Below, in pieces: positions 36,161 through 43,862 of a stretch of 64,000 bases of DNA. Source of the DNA: Streptomyces sp. NBC_01754 (lineage in GTDB: Bacteria; Actinomycetota; Actinomycetes; Streptomycetales; Streptomycetaceae); NCBI RefSeq assembly GCF_035918015.1, contig NZ_CP109132.1, forward strand, positions 4,216,001 through 4,280,000, written 5' to 3'. Position numbers and translations under genes: made by a program. Below the pieces are notes generated by a model that searched no databases, was not told where the DNA came from, and saw only the letters and a list, made by a program, of their open reading frames with translations. The stretch's first letter is position 1. Every line of letters begins with the position of its first letter.

Positions 36161-36727
36161 ATGCCGTCGGTGCTGGGGTTGATGGAACAGCGTGAGGCGC
36201 GGGCGAGTCAGGATCTGGAGTCCTGGACGGAGGTCCTGGAGCAGGCTCAGGCGGAGGTGGATGCCGCACGGGAGCGAGTTGAGCGGGCCCGGGTGGGGCG
36301 TGAGGAGCTCGTGTCGGTGCTGGCCGAGGAGAGCCCGGTGGATACGCCGGTTCCCGTGCCGTCTGGTGGTGAGATGGCTGCCGCCGTGGGATCGAGCGGC
36401 TCCGGCGCGGGGCATGGCGGGCGGCCGCCGGTGTGGCGGTCGGGTATGGGTGAGGAGGTGCTCAGCGGCGTGTATCGGGAGGTGTTCGCCGCGGTGGTGG
36501 CCGCTTCGGGGCCGGTGAACGGGGTGGAGTTGACGCGGGCGGTGGGCCGGAAGGCGGGGGTCAAGAACGAGGTGGAGAAGATCCGTCACCGTGCCTATGC
36601 GCTGGAGAAGCGGGGCTGGCTGCTGCGGGCGGAAGACGGGCGGTTCACGCCGACGCCGGGAGCAGTCGCCCGGGACGCTTCTCCGGCCAGCGCGGAGCGT
36701 CTCCGGCCAGGCGCCGGGACAGCCTGA
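36161..36727 (+). CDS. IS passenger protein (copy 2)
   Basis: A 188-residue protein identical to the copy at 24772-25338 except for Ser replacing Arg in EQREARASQDLES. The coiled-coil N-terminus and winged-helix-like C-terminus are the same, and it is convergent with the transposase. Both copies being open argues that the gene is kept, not decayed. Confidence 0.72.
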   Translation: MPSVLGLMEQREARASQDLESWTEVLEQAQAEVDAARERVERARVGREELVSVLAEESPVDTPVPVPSGGEMAAAVGSSGSGAGHGGRPPVWRSGMGEEVLSGVYREVFAAVVAASGPVNGVELTRAVGRKAGVKNEVEKIRHRAYALEKRGWLLRAEDGRFTPTPGAVARDASPASAERLRPGAGTA

Positions 36728-37601
36728 TGATGGCTGCCCACCACACCATCTGGGCGTGGTGGTCGGGGCGGCGTTCGTGGTCGCGGTTGAGGCGGCGTGA
36801 GCGGGAGAGCCAGCTCAGCGTGCGCTCCACCACCCACCTGCGGGCCAGTACGACAAATCCGCGTTGCCCGTCGGAGCGGCGCACGACCTCGATCCGCACC
36901 CCGTGGCGGGCGAACGCCTTCGCCAGCGCCGGACCCTGGTAAGCGCTGTCGACCCACACCAGTTTCAGCAGCCGGCCCGGCTCGGCCATGAATGCTTCCA
37001 ACAGCGCCGGGGCGGCTTTGGAGTCGTGCACATCGGCCGTGGTCACGGTCACCTCCAGGAGCAGGCCCTCGGCGTCGGTCAGGATGTGACGTTTGCGCCC
37101 GTCACGTGACTTGCCGCCGTCGTATCCGCGACTGTCCTCGCCGACGGTTTCGGAGGCGTCCACCGACTGACTGTCGATGATCCCGCCACTGGGCTCGGCG
37201 TTGCGGCCGGTGCGTTCCCTCGCCGAGCGTCGCAGGCGTTCGTACAGCTCACGCACGTAGTCGTAGGACCGCCAGCGGCGGAAGAAGTCGTAGACGGCCC
37301 GCCAGTGCGGGAAGTCGACCGGCAGGGCCATCCACTTCACGCCGTTGTCGACCAGGTAGCGCACAGCGTCGAGCATCTCGCGGTGGCAGTACGCCTCGGG
37401 GCGGCCGCCCTGCTTGAGGAGCCAGGCCGGCACCGGCATGACGGAGCGGACCTCGGCCCACTCCGCGTCCGTCATGTCACTGGGATAGCAGCCGGCCCGC
37501 CGTCCCGGAGCGATCGAACCGAACCTGTGCACGTAGCAGTCACACCCAAGGGTGACCGCGGTGGACGCAGGCACCGCAGAGATGGTCAACTCGTCCGACA
37601 A
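36645..37601 (-). CDS. IS5-family DDE transposase (copy 2)
   Basis: Identical in deduced protein to the transposase at 23898-24854 (318 residues from TTG; DDE residues in IIDSQSVD, VWVDSAYQG and RRWVVERTLSWL). Apparently intact, so the IS should be active. Confidence 0.9.
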   Translation of the reverse strand: MSDELTISAVPASTAVTLGCDCYVHRFGSIAPGRRAGCYPSDMTDAEWAEVRSVMPVPAWLLKQGGRPEAYCHREMLDAVRYLVDNGVKWMALPVDFPHWRAVYDFFRRWRSYDYVRELYERLRRSARERTGRNAEPSGGIIDSQSVDASETVGEDSRGYDGGKSRDGRKRHILTDAEGLLLEVTVTTADVHDSKAAPALLEAFMAEPGRLLKLVWVDSAYQGPALAKAFARHGVRIEVVRRSDGQRGFVVLARRWVVERTLSWLSRSRRLNRDHERRPDHHAQMVWWAAIIRLSRRLAGDAPRWPEKRPGRLLPASA

Positions 37602-37746
37602 CGGGTCTCCTTGCTCGTGACCGGCCTCAACAACCACGTCACTACCAAGGGGCCCGTTTCTTCATGCCCACGACCGCACCGGCATCTCTGTCCGAATGAT
37701 CACCCGCACCGCAGGCTTCGAACGAGATCCGGTTTGCCACAACGCA

Positions 37747-37981
37747 CTGAGGCGGCGCCCTCAAGGCCGAGTGAGGCAAGCGTGCTGCCGTCCCGGAGCC
37801 CTTCCTCCAGCTGCGCCCGCTTCTCGGCCATAGCCACGGACACGTACTTAAGGAAGACCAGCCCGAGCACGAAGTGCTTGTACTCAGCGGCGTCCAGAGT
37901 GCCTCGCAACTGGTCGGCGGACTCCCACAGAATCGCCTTGAGCGGCTTGGGCTTGGTGTCCTTCTTTTTCCGCGGTGGCAC
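37747..37981 (-). pseudogene. hsdM: Type I R-M methylase HsdM, N-terminal fragment
   Basis: About 77 codons from GTG 37981: a Lys-rich start ([11 protein letters not shown]), then [35 protein letters not shown], the classic HsdM N-terminal domain. The IS joins after [11 protein letters not shown]. This is the 5' end of the hsdMSR operon. Confidence 0.85.
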
Positions 37982-38359
37982 TGGCTCTCGCTTCTCTATC
38001 CGTTCCGCACTAAACGTGAGCGTTTCTGCGCGTCGAGTGCGTCTACCTGCTGAGGGGCTACTGGGGAAGCCTACCGACGGGCACCCAGGAGAGTGGCGGG
38101 TCAGGGAAGAGTAGATCGTTCGGCACCTGGGCCGGGCTGATGCCTACCTGTCGCTCGGTTGTATGGATGCATTTACCCGGGCGGACTCTGGCCTTCTGGA
38201 GGTTGCGGGTGCGCTGAACTGTGCGTGAGCGCTGCGTGAGCGGACGGGGTGGCACAGGGTGGATTAGGCGACACGTAGGTCGAGGGGGTCAGGTCCCTGA
38301 CCTGGGGGAACGGGATTCGACAGCACCGCCCGGCATCACCCGGGATGATCTTGCAGGCC
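37982..38359. other. Right-end non-coding region of the element
   Basis: I see no gene in these 378 bp. They should hold the hsdM promoter (near 37990-38060, less GC-rich) and the right-end recombination sites, including the paired TGCGTGAGCG repeats at 38222-38242. Confidence 0.6.
38222..38242 (+). repeat. Paired putative integrase arm sites, right end
   Basis: TGCGTGAGCG at 38222 and again at 38233, the same sequence, orientation and 11-bp pitch as at 7919 and 7930 by the left end. Both pairs lie within the element, about 120 bp outside the right att copy and 5 bp inside the left. Confidence 0.55.
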
Positions 38360-38488
38360 CTTGTAATGCGTAGGTCGTCGGTTCGAATCCGACAGGGGGC
38401 TCGGTGAAACCCCAGGTCACATAACCCGTGACCTGGGGTTTCTGTTGTTCCGGGGCTGGTGTGCCGGATGGCCGGGGCGCGGCGGGAG
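38360..38488 (+). repeat. attR direct repeat (129 bp) with partial tRNA-Thr
   Basis: Perfect copy of 7786-7914: the 3' half of tRNA-Thr from the anticodon loop, its terminator and 47 bp beyond. No 5' half precedes it, so this is not a tRNA gene. The chromosome resumes to its right. Confidence 0.9.
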
Positions 38489-38588
38489 GGCCTGAGTGAG
38501 CGGAGGCACTCAGGGACCTACTGGCTCCTCCCGGACCAACTCCGCACACCCGGAGGCCAGCCATTCGTCCATCGGCTACGGGTCGCCG

Positions 38589-38608
38589 GGCCCCCACGTC
38601 CGGGGGCC
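38589..38608 (-). terminator. Hairpin downstream of the small protein gene
   Basis: GGCCCCC / GGGGGCC with a 6-nt loop lies 36 nt past the stop of the - strand gene at 38644, a plausible terminator. Confidence 0.5.
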
Positions 38609-38643
38609 GGGCGTTGTCGTCCGCCTACCGCTGGCCCTCCGCG

Positions 38644-39069
38644 TCATACCTCGATATCGCCCCCGCAGCCCAGCACTCGCCCGATGGCCTGGACCACCGG
38701 CAAGGCAGAGGCCAGTGCCGAGACCCCCGTCGTTCCCACTTCCAGGTAACCGCGAAGCCGCTCCAGGCGGCCCGGGGACGGGCTCCCCGACTGTGCGATG
38801 TCATCGGTGATGGAGGTGATTTCGGAGCGGACCCCGTCCGTCTCCTCCGTCGGCGTCAGCAGTTGCAGATGCTCACGGAGCGCCGCCAGGGCCTCCAGCA
38901 GTTCACCCGTCGCCTCGTCGATGACAGAGTTCCCGGGTGCCGCCTGGTGGACGGCCTGACCCCGGTAGCCCGTCGCGACGGCTCCTCCGGTCATCGTCCC
39001 GATGTGTACGTCTCCGCCGTCCCCACCCGGTTCGCTCCGGGTGGCCTCCGGCTGTCCGTCCTCGTTCAC
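38644..39069 (-). CDS. Small protein with TGGAVATG motif, partner of the upstream membrane protein
   Basis: A 141-residue protein of unknown function. The N-terminal region reads GDVHIGTMTGGAVATGYRG, a Gly-rich motif nearly repeated at the C-terminus of the membrane protein upstream. A helical middle (ELLEALAALREHLQLLTPTE) and a small hydrophobic C-terminus (VSALASALPVVQAIGRVLG) follow. The GTG start overlaps the upstream TGA by 2 nt. The shared motif and coupling suggest the two proteins interact or are handled alike. Confidence 0.7.
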   Translation of the reverse strand: MNEDGQPEATRSEPGGDGGDVHIGTMTGGAVATGYRGQAVHQAAPGNSVIDEATGELLEALAALREHLQLLTPTEETDGVRSEITSITDDIAQSGSPSPGRLERLRGYLEVGTTGVSALASALPVVQAIGRVLGCGGDIEV

Positions 39070-40829
39070 CGCATCCCCGCCCTGTTGATGGTGTTGTCGG
39101 CCCGGCCTCGCTTGCCCGTGGCGACCGCACCCCCGGTGACCTGGCCGAGTGCCGTCCCGCCAGCCATGTGCCTGATGAAGAGCCCGCCGTCTCCGACGTT
39201 GATGATCTGCTGCTCGAAGCGGTCCGTCTGATAGCCGCTCTGCTCCAGGGCGTCCCGGACACCCGAGGCGATCCGGTCCTGAACCGTCTTGACGTACCGA
39301 CTCACGTCCATCTCCTGGAACAGGGAGGACATCGGTGCGCTGCCCATCTCCCGGACGGACTTGACGGGTGCGCCCGGCATCGCGCTCTCCGGCTCCGACA
39401 ACCATGTCCGGAAGACCATGAGACCGGTGCGCAGGGCCGAGATCCCGGTAGCCGCCGAGACACTCGGTGCCGAGAAGAAGGCTCTGACGACATCGCTCGG
39501 CCAGTCCCGGGCGGCGACGGACGTGCTCGGTCCGAGGAAGAGCGCCCGCAACACCGTGCGTGGCAGGTCCTGCATCCGGCCGGAACGGGCGGCTACCGCA
39601 TCGACCTCCATGAACTCGTCCTTGATCGGACCGAGCACATGCGGAGCGACTTCCAGGACGAGCATCCGCCCCTGTGTGTGCACCCGTACGAAAATGGTGA
39701 CCACGACCTGTTCGTCCCACGCACCGATCCTGACGCGCAGGAAGTGGCGGCGGCCCTCGGCCCCCTCGTCCACCGACGCCTCGATGTGCTGCCGAATCCG
39801 CTCGCGTCCGAAGACGGCTTCATCGCCTCGGACGGCACCGGGAGGCAGATAGACGAACTCCTCGACCTCCAGGTCCTTGAGCCTGTCCCTCCCGGTGCGG
39901 GACGCCGACTCACGGAGCGACTCCAGACGCGGCGTGATCAGATCGATGATGTTCCGGGGGGTGAGGACGGTGTCACCGGCGGCGCCCTGAACCGGAATGG
40001 TCGCTTCGTCGGTGCCCTCGTCACGTTTGCGCTGCAACTCCAGGGCGAGCGACCAGGGTTGGTGCGGTGTCCCCGCACCGACGAAGGGGAGCTGAGGGTT
40101 GTAGACCGCCCCTGACGCGTGCTGTTCGTTCGTGATGAGCCGCTGTAGCCGGAAGTATCGCTCCGAGTCCGGCAGCTGAACACCACGGCCTCCCGCCTGT
40201 CGGAGACGGAACGTCTCCGCGGCGAGAGCGTTGCGGAGGGCCAGGGTCACACGAGCCCGATGCACCCATACGACGAACGCGATGAGCAACGGGAACAGCA
40301 CGACGGAGGGAGTGCTCCTCCATGCGAACAGGGCCGCGATCCAGTAGCCGGCGTTGAGTGCCCAGAACACGAGTGTGAGGACGACGGCCCACACCTTGCG
40401 GAGGAACCGCAGCTTCTGGAAACCGTCGAGCAGCGGCGTCCCCATGTAACGGTCGACCGGGAGACCGGAGACGTGTCTGGCCAGCAGCATGCCCAGGCAC
40501 ACCAGGGCGTACCACGACGCCCAGAAGTGCTCGAGAACAAAGTCCGGGACCGGGAGTTCCAACCAGTCGAGTTTTTCGCTTCCCGTCGCGAAGAAGCCGA
40601 TCCAGACGACCAGCAGCGCGACTGCCGCCATGACCTCCTGGCGCCGGGCGCGCAGTGCGTGCGCAAGGACGGACAGGACGTCAACTCCCAGTGACGGTGC
40701 GACGGTTCGTTCCTCGTGACTGACAAGTTCGTCGACGACCTGCCGACGGAAGGCGGGGCTCAGGTAACTTCCCGCGCAGAGCAGCCTGGTGGCCTCACTA
40801 CCGGCATGACGCGGTGATGATCCATTCAT
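39066..40829 (-). CDS. Membrane protein of unknown function
   Basis: A 587-residue protein. About four transmembrane helices lie in residues 66-190 (VMAAVALLVVWIGFFATG, WYALVCLGMLLA, WAVVLTLVFWALNAGYWIAA, VVLFPLLIAFVVWVH), followed by a large soluble domain (about 200-540) with beta-rich segments such as EQVVVTIFVRVHTQGRMLVLEV. The tail DGGLFIRHMAGGTALGQVTG, then GAVATGKRG, carries the motif shared with the downstream small protein. The ATG has GGGA nearby. I do not recognise a family. Confidence 0.75.
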   Translation of the reverse strand: MNGSSPRHAGSEATRLLCAGSYLSPAFRRQVVDELVSHEERTVAPSLGVDVLSVLAHALRARRQEVMAAVALLVVWIGFFATGSEKLDWLELPVPDFVLEHFWASWYALVCLGMLLARHVSGLPVDRYMGTPLLDGFQKLRFLRKVWAVVLTLVFWALNAGYWIAALFAWRSTPSVVLFPLLIAFVVWVHRARVTLALRNALAAETFRLRQAGGRGVQLPDSERYFRLQRLITNEQHASGAVYNPQLPFVGAGTPHQPWSLALELQRKRDEGTDEATIPVQGAAGDTVLTPRNIIDLITPRLESLRESASRTGRDRLKDLEVEEFVYLPPGAVRGDEAVFGRERIRQHIEASVDEGAEGRRHFLRVRIGAWDEQVVVTIFVRVHTQGRMLVLEVAPHVLGPIKDEFMEVDAVAARSGRMQDLPRTVLRALFLGPSTSVAARDWPSDVVRAFFSAPSVSAATGISALRTGLMVFRTWLSEPESAMPGAPVKSVREMGSAPMSSLFQEMDVSRYVKTVQDRIASGVRDALEQSGYQTDRFEQQIINVGDGGLFIRHMAGGTALGQVTGGAVATGKRGRADNTINRAGMR

Positions 40830-41008
40830 GGTTTCCCATTCAACGTTCCCCTAAGGCGTTGCCCCAGATGGGTCGTTTACGGTAGCCGGTCCCTGCCAGG
40901 GAGCCAAACGGAAAGGGCGGTAGTCCCCGAAAGGCTGATCTCTCCAGTTGATTTCATGCCATGATCTTTTCTGCGGAAGCCCGCACGGAGACGCCCGCGG
41001 GAATCCGC

Positions 41009-41167
41009 ATTCCACATTCTTCTGGGCGCATTCTCTTTGCGGCGGATCCCGAGCAGGGCCCGGTGCGGCCGGTCGAAGACCCCGGCCATCTGCCATCTGT
41101 CCGGGCGACGCCAGTACGTCTGACCCGAGCCGAACCCCGGCTCCAGGGGTAGGAGTCGCCTGGCCAT
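41009..41167 (-). pseudogene. Remnant of an IS5-type transposase N-terminus
   Basis: The stretch LLPLEPGFGSGQTYWRRPDRWQMAGVFDRPHRALLG resembles the N-terminal W-R-R...WQ.AGV(W).LH..LL pattern of streptomycete IS5-group transposases. No DDE domain follows. It is old transposon debris in a 588-bp gap without an intact gene (40830-41417). Confidence 0.55.
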
Positions 41168-41279
41168 GTCGTTGTGGAGGACGGGCGATGAGTCGTGGGC
41201 GTCGCCCGCCTCCGGCGGGCCAGTCGAGTTCACCCGGCCCTCGCCCGGTGTCGGGCCCGGCTCTGTCCGCACGGCGTCC

Positions 41280-41345
41280 TTATGGCTCCAAGATCGCCTC
41301 GCGCCGGTTGGCGCCGGTCACGAACGCGGACCAGGTCTCCGGCCG
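41280..41345 (-). pseudogene. Possible DUF397-like C-terminal remnant
   Basis: ETWSAFVTGANRREAILEP before a stop recalls the WxAFVxGV(R/K) end of DUF397 proteins. The upstream frame is closed by stops, so at most a fragment remains. Weak evidence. Confidence 0.25.
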
Positions 41346-41417
41346 TCACCCGGCCCGCCCGCGCGCCCGCGGCGAGCCGCGTCACGCGCGGGCGGAACCT
41401 TGATGCCGCGCGCTTCT

Positions 41418-42692
41418 CTAGGCCCGCTGGAAGGGGTGGCTTCCGGAGGCCAGCGCCGCGTCCAGCACGGCGGGGGACAGTACGTGGTCTCGTACGAGGA
41501 GGGCGGCTCCGGTGATTCCGGCATAGGACTTGTACCCGGTGGGGGCGATCTGCAGTTGCCGTGTGGCCAGGGGAAGCGAGCGCTGGTACACGACCTCGCG
41601 GACGCCGGCCATGAGGTGGTCCCCGGTGCTGCCCAGCATCCCCCCGAGGACGATGACGTCGGGGTTGAGGAGGCTGGTGGCGTGGGCGACGGACTCACCC
41701 AGTACGCGACCGGCCCTCCTGAGTGCGGCGATCGCGCGGCTGTCACCGTGCCTGACACGATCGACGACGAAGCGGGCGTCGTCGGCGTCGCCCTCCCGCC
41801 CGTCGCGCAGATCACGGGCCAGCGCCCAGCCGCCGACGAGGGATTCGAGGCACCCCTGGTTGCCGCAGCGGCACTGCGGGTCCCCGAAACCGTTGATGTG
41901 TGCGTGCCCGATGTCCCCCGCCGCCCCCTGGGCCCCTCGGTGGACGTGGCCGCCGACCACCATCCCGCTGCCGACACCGGTGCCGGCCTTGATGTAGAGC
42001 AGGTTCTGCCGGTCGCTCCAGAACCGGCGGTGCTCCGCGAGGGTGAGCAGGTTGACGTCGTTGTCGATGAGGATGGGTACCTGCCAAGTCTCGTGCAGGT
42101 GGCCGCGGATGTCGTAGTTGTCCCAGCCGGACATGATGGACCAGCCGAGCACACGTCCGGCCTCGTAGTCGACGGGGGCGGGCAGCCCGAAGCCGATGCC
42201 CGCCACCGGCTTGTTTCCCACCCCGGCTTCCTCGATGACCTCACGCACCGTCGCCGTGACCCTGTCGAGCAGTACGCGGGGCCCGTCGCCGACCGCGAGC
42301 GGTTCGACGCAGTCGGCGAGGACGTTGGCATGGAGATCGGTGACGGCCACGCGCGTGCGTGACTCACCGATGTCGACGGCGATGACGGCCCCCGCCGCAC
42401 TGTTGAGGTGAATCGACCGTGAGGGGCGGCCGCGGGAAGAGGCGCTGACGTCACCCTCCCGCACCAGATCCGCCTCGAAGAGGGAGTCGAGGCGCTGGCT
42501 CACGGTCGACCGGGAGAGTCCGGTGAGCCGGGCTATGCCGCTGCGCGTCCGCGCCTGACCCGTGGTGATCAGTTCAAGGATGCGGCCGGGCCCGTCATCC
42601 GGGCGCCAGGGCGCCGGACTCGATGCGACCGCAGGTGGAGTACCGGGCATCTCGCTCCCGTTCTGTTGTCCGATCGGCGTGGACACCGACAT
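41418..42692 (-). CDS. ROK-family transcriptional repressor
   Basis: A 424-residue regulator. The N-terminal winged helix (SGIARLTGLSRSTVSQRLD, about residue 52) is followed by a ROK sugar-binding/kinase-like domain: VIAVDIGESRTRVAV phosphate-binding loop, IKAGTGVGSGMVVGG, and the zinc-binding GHAHINGFGDPQCRCGNQGCLE signature. It is divergent from the ABC sugar operon with CTTTATG palindromes between them, so it very likely represses that operon until the sugar binds. Confidence 0.9.
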   Translation of the reverse strand: MSVSTPIGQQNGSEMPGTPPAVASSPAPWRPDDGPGRILELITTGQARTRSGIARLTGLSRSTVSQRLDSLFEADLVREGDVSASSRGRPSRSIHLNSAAGAVIAVDIGESRTRVAVTDLHANVLADCVEPLAVGDGPRVLLDRVTATVREVIEEAGVGNKPVAGIGFGLPAPVDYEAGRVLGWSIMSGWDNYDIRGHLHETWQVPILIDNDVNLLTLAEHRRFWSDRQNLLYIKAGTGVGSGMVVGGHVHRGAQGAAGDIGHAHINGFGDPQCRCGNQGCLESLVGGWALARDLRDGREGDADDARFVVDRVRHGDSRAIAALRRAGRVLGESVAHATSLLNPDVIVLGGMLGSTGDHLMAGVREVVYQRSLPLATRQLQIAPTGYKSYAGITGAALLVRDHVLSPAVLDAALASGSHPFQRA

Positions 42693-42737
42693 CTTTATGT
42701 CGATCAGAATACATAAAGCAGATCTTTATGCTTGACA
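42693..42737. promoter_or_regulatory. Operator/promoter between the ROK gene and the ABC operon
   Basis: CTTTATG (42693-42699), CATAAAG (42712-42718) and CTTTATG (42724-42730) form two interleaved inverted repeats in an AT-rich island, directly followed by TTGACA (42732-42737), a possible -35 box for the operon. The first arm abuts the ROK start codon, which also suggests autoregulation. Confidence 0.68.
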
Positions 42738-42848
42738 GTCGATGTAATCATGCGCAGCATCAACCTAACATCCCCGTCACGCCAGCCACGGAAGCAACTC
42801 CAGCCCCATGGCCTGGCGGGTGGCCTTCGTCCATGGAGGACTGAGTCA

Positions 42849-43862
42849 ATGAAGATCGTCCGACGCGCTGCCGGCTCCGCCGGCCTCAAGGTCCCGGCCC
42901 TGGCCCTGGTTTGCGCCTTCGCCGCCGTCGCCTGTGGCGGGAACGGTGCGGGCGACGCCGACGGGAAGCCGACCATCGGCATCGTCGCGCTGAACCTCAG
43001 CAATCCGTTCTTCGGCACGCTGGAGAAGGCGACCGAGAACGCCGCCAAGGAAAAGGGCTGGAAGGTCATGAAGGCGGAGGCCAAGACACCCGGCGACTCC
43101 GCGACCCAGGTCACGGCCATCGAGAACATGATCGCCAACAAGGTGAAGGCGATCGTCGTCACTCCGGCCAGTGCCACGGCCCTCAACGGAGTCCTCAAGC
43201 GGGCTGAGGACCAGGGCATCCTGGTGCTCGCAGTCAACGCTCCGCTCAATCCCGTGAGCACCGCGGACGGGACGTACGCCACCGACAACGTCGCCGCCGG
43301 AAAGCTCATCGGGCAGTGGGCCAAGGCGTCCGCGCCGGCCGATCCCCGCGTGGCGATGCTGGACTTCGACCTGTCGGACGCACCGGCCGCCGACCGGCAC
43401 GAGGGATTCCTGGCCGGATTCGGAATCGCCCCGTCGGCGCTGGCGGGCAGTGCTCTGACGAAGGGGACCGAGGACACCGGGCAGCAGGAGATGGAGAATC
43501 TGCTGTCGGCGCACTCCGACATCAACGTCGTCTACACCATCAACGAACCGACCGCACGCGGCGCCCACACCGCCATCAAGAACAAGGGCCTCGAGGGCGA
43601 GGTCGTCCTGGTGTCGGTCGACGGCGCGTGCAGCGGTGTGCAGGACGTCAAGGACGGCGTGATCGGCGCAACCGCCATGCAGTTCCCCGACAAGATGGGT
43701 GAGAAGGCCGTAGAGGCTGTCGCCGCCTTCATCGCGGACGGCACGAAGCCCGAGGGCGGCGTCGTCGACTCCGGGACGGAACTCGTCACCGACCACCCGG
43801 TGAAGGGCCTCGCGTCCCAGACGTCGGAGTGGGGCCTTGAACACTGCTGGGGCCCGAAGTGA
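42849..43862 (+). CDS. Sugar ABC transporter substrate-binding lipoprotein (FrcB/RbsB-like)
   Basis: A 337-residue periplasmic-binding-protein-like lipoprotein. The signal peptide ends in the lipobox AAVACGG; the mature protein begins TIGIVALNLSNPFFGTLEKA, typical of type I sugar-binding proteins, with SVDGACSGVQDVKDG and TAMQFPDKMGEKAVEA later. It captures a sugar or polyol outside the membrane. GGAGG lies 10 nt before the ATG. Its stop overlaps the permease start by 4 nt. Confidence 0.9.
   Translation: MKIVRRAAGSAGLKVPALALVCAFAAVACGGNGAGDADGKPTIGIVALNLSNPFFGTLEKATENAAKEKGWKVMKAEAKTPGDSATQVTAIENMIANKVKAIVVTPASATALNGVLKRAEDQGILVLAVNAPLNPVSTADGTYATDNVAAGKLIGQWAKASAPADPRVAMLDFDLSDAPAADRHEGFLAGFGIAPSALAGSALTKGTEDTGQQEMENLLSAHSDINVVYTINEPTARGAHTAIKNKGLEGEVVLVSVDGACSGVQDVKDGVIGATAMQFPDKMGEKAVEAVAAFIADGTKPEGGVVDSGTELVTDHPVKGLASQTSEWGLEHCWGPK

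Larger units (their letters stand above)
36043..37746 (-). mobile_element. 1704-bp IS5-family element with passenger gene, copy 2 (inverted)
   Basis: Same length, ends and gene content as 23753-25456 but in opposite orientation. It is flanked by CTGAG (36038-36042, 37747-37751). The two copies bracket 10.6 kb in inverted orientation. A base difference changes Arg to Ser near residue 20 of the passenger protein. Confidence 0.9.
7786..38488. mobile_element. Integrated mobilizable element in tRNA-Thr (about 30.7 kb, probably immobile)
   Basis: The region is bounded by a perfect 129-bp direct repeat (7786-7914 and 38360-38488) covering the 3' half of tRNA-Thr and its terminator. A tyrosine-integrase gene lies next to the left copy. 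Inside are mobility genes (XRE regulator, excisionase-like, DUF3631, DUF2637, MobC, relaxase), a radical SAM/phosphoesterase cluster, a Septu-like pair and a type I R-M operon. I see no FtsK/TraB-type translocase typical of actinomycete conjugative elements, so it looks like an integrative mobilizable element. The integrase is broken, which should fix it in place unless helped in trans. Confidence 0.85.

Noticed and set aside
38360..38402. A second tRNA-Thr gene at the right junction
   Set aside because: Only the 3' half from the anticodon loop is present; no acceptor 5' strand or D-arm precedes it. It is the duplicated att site.
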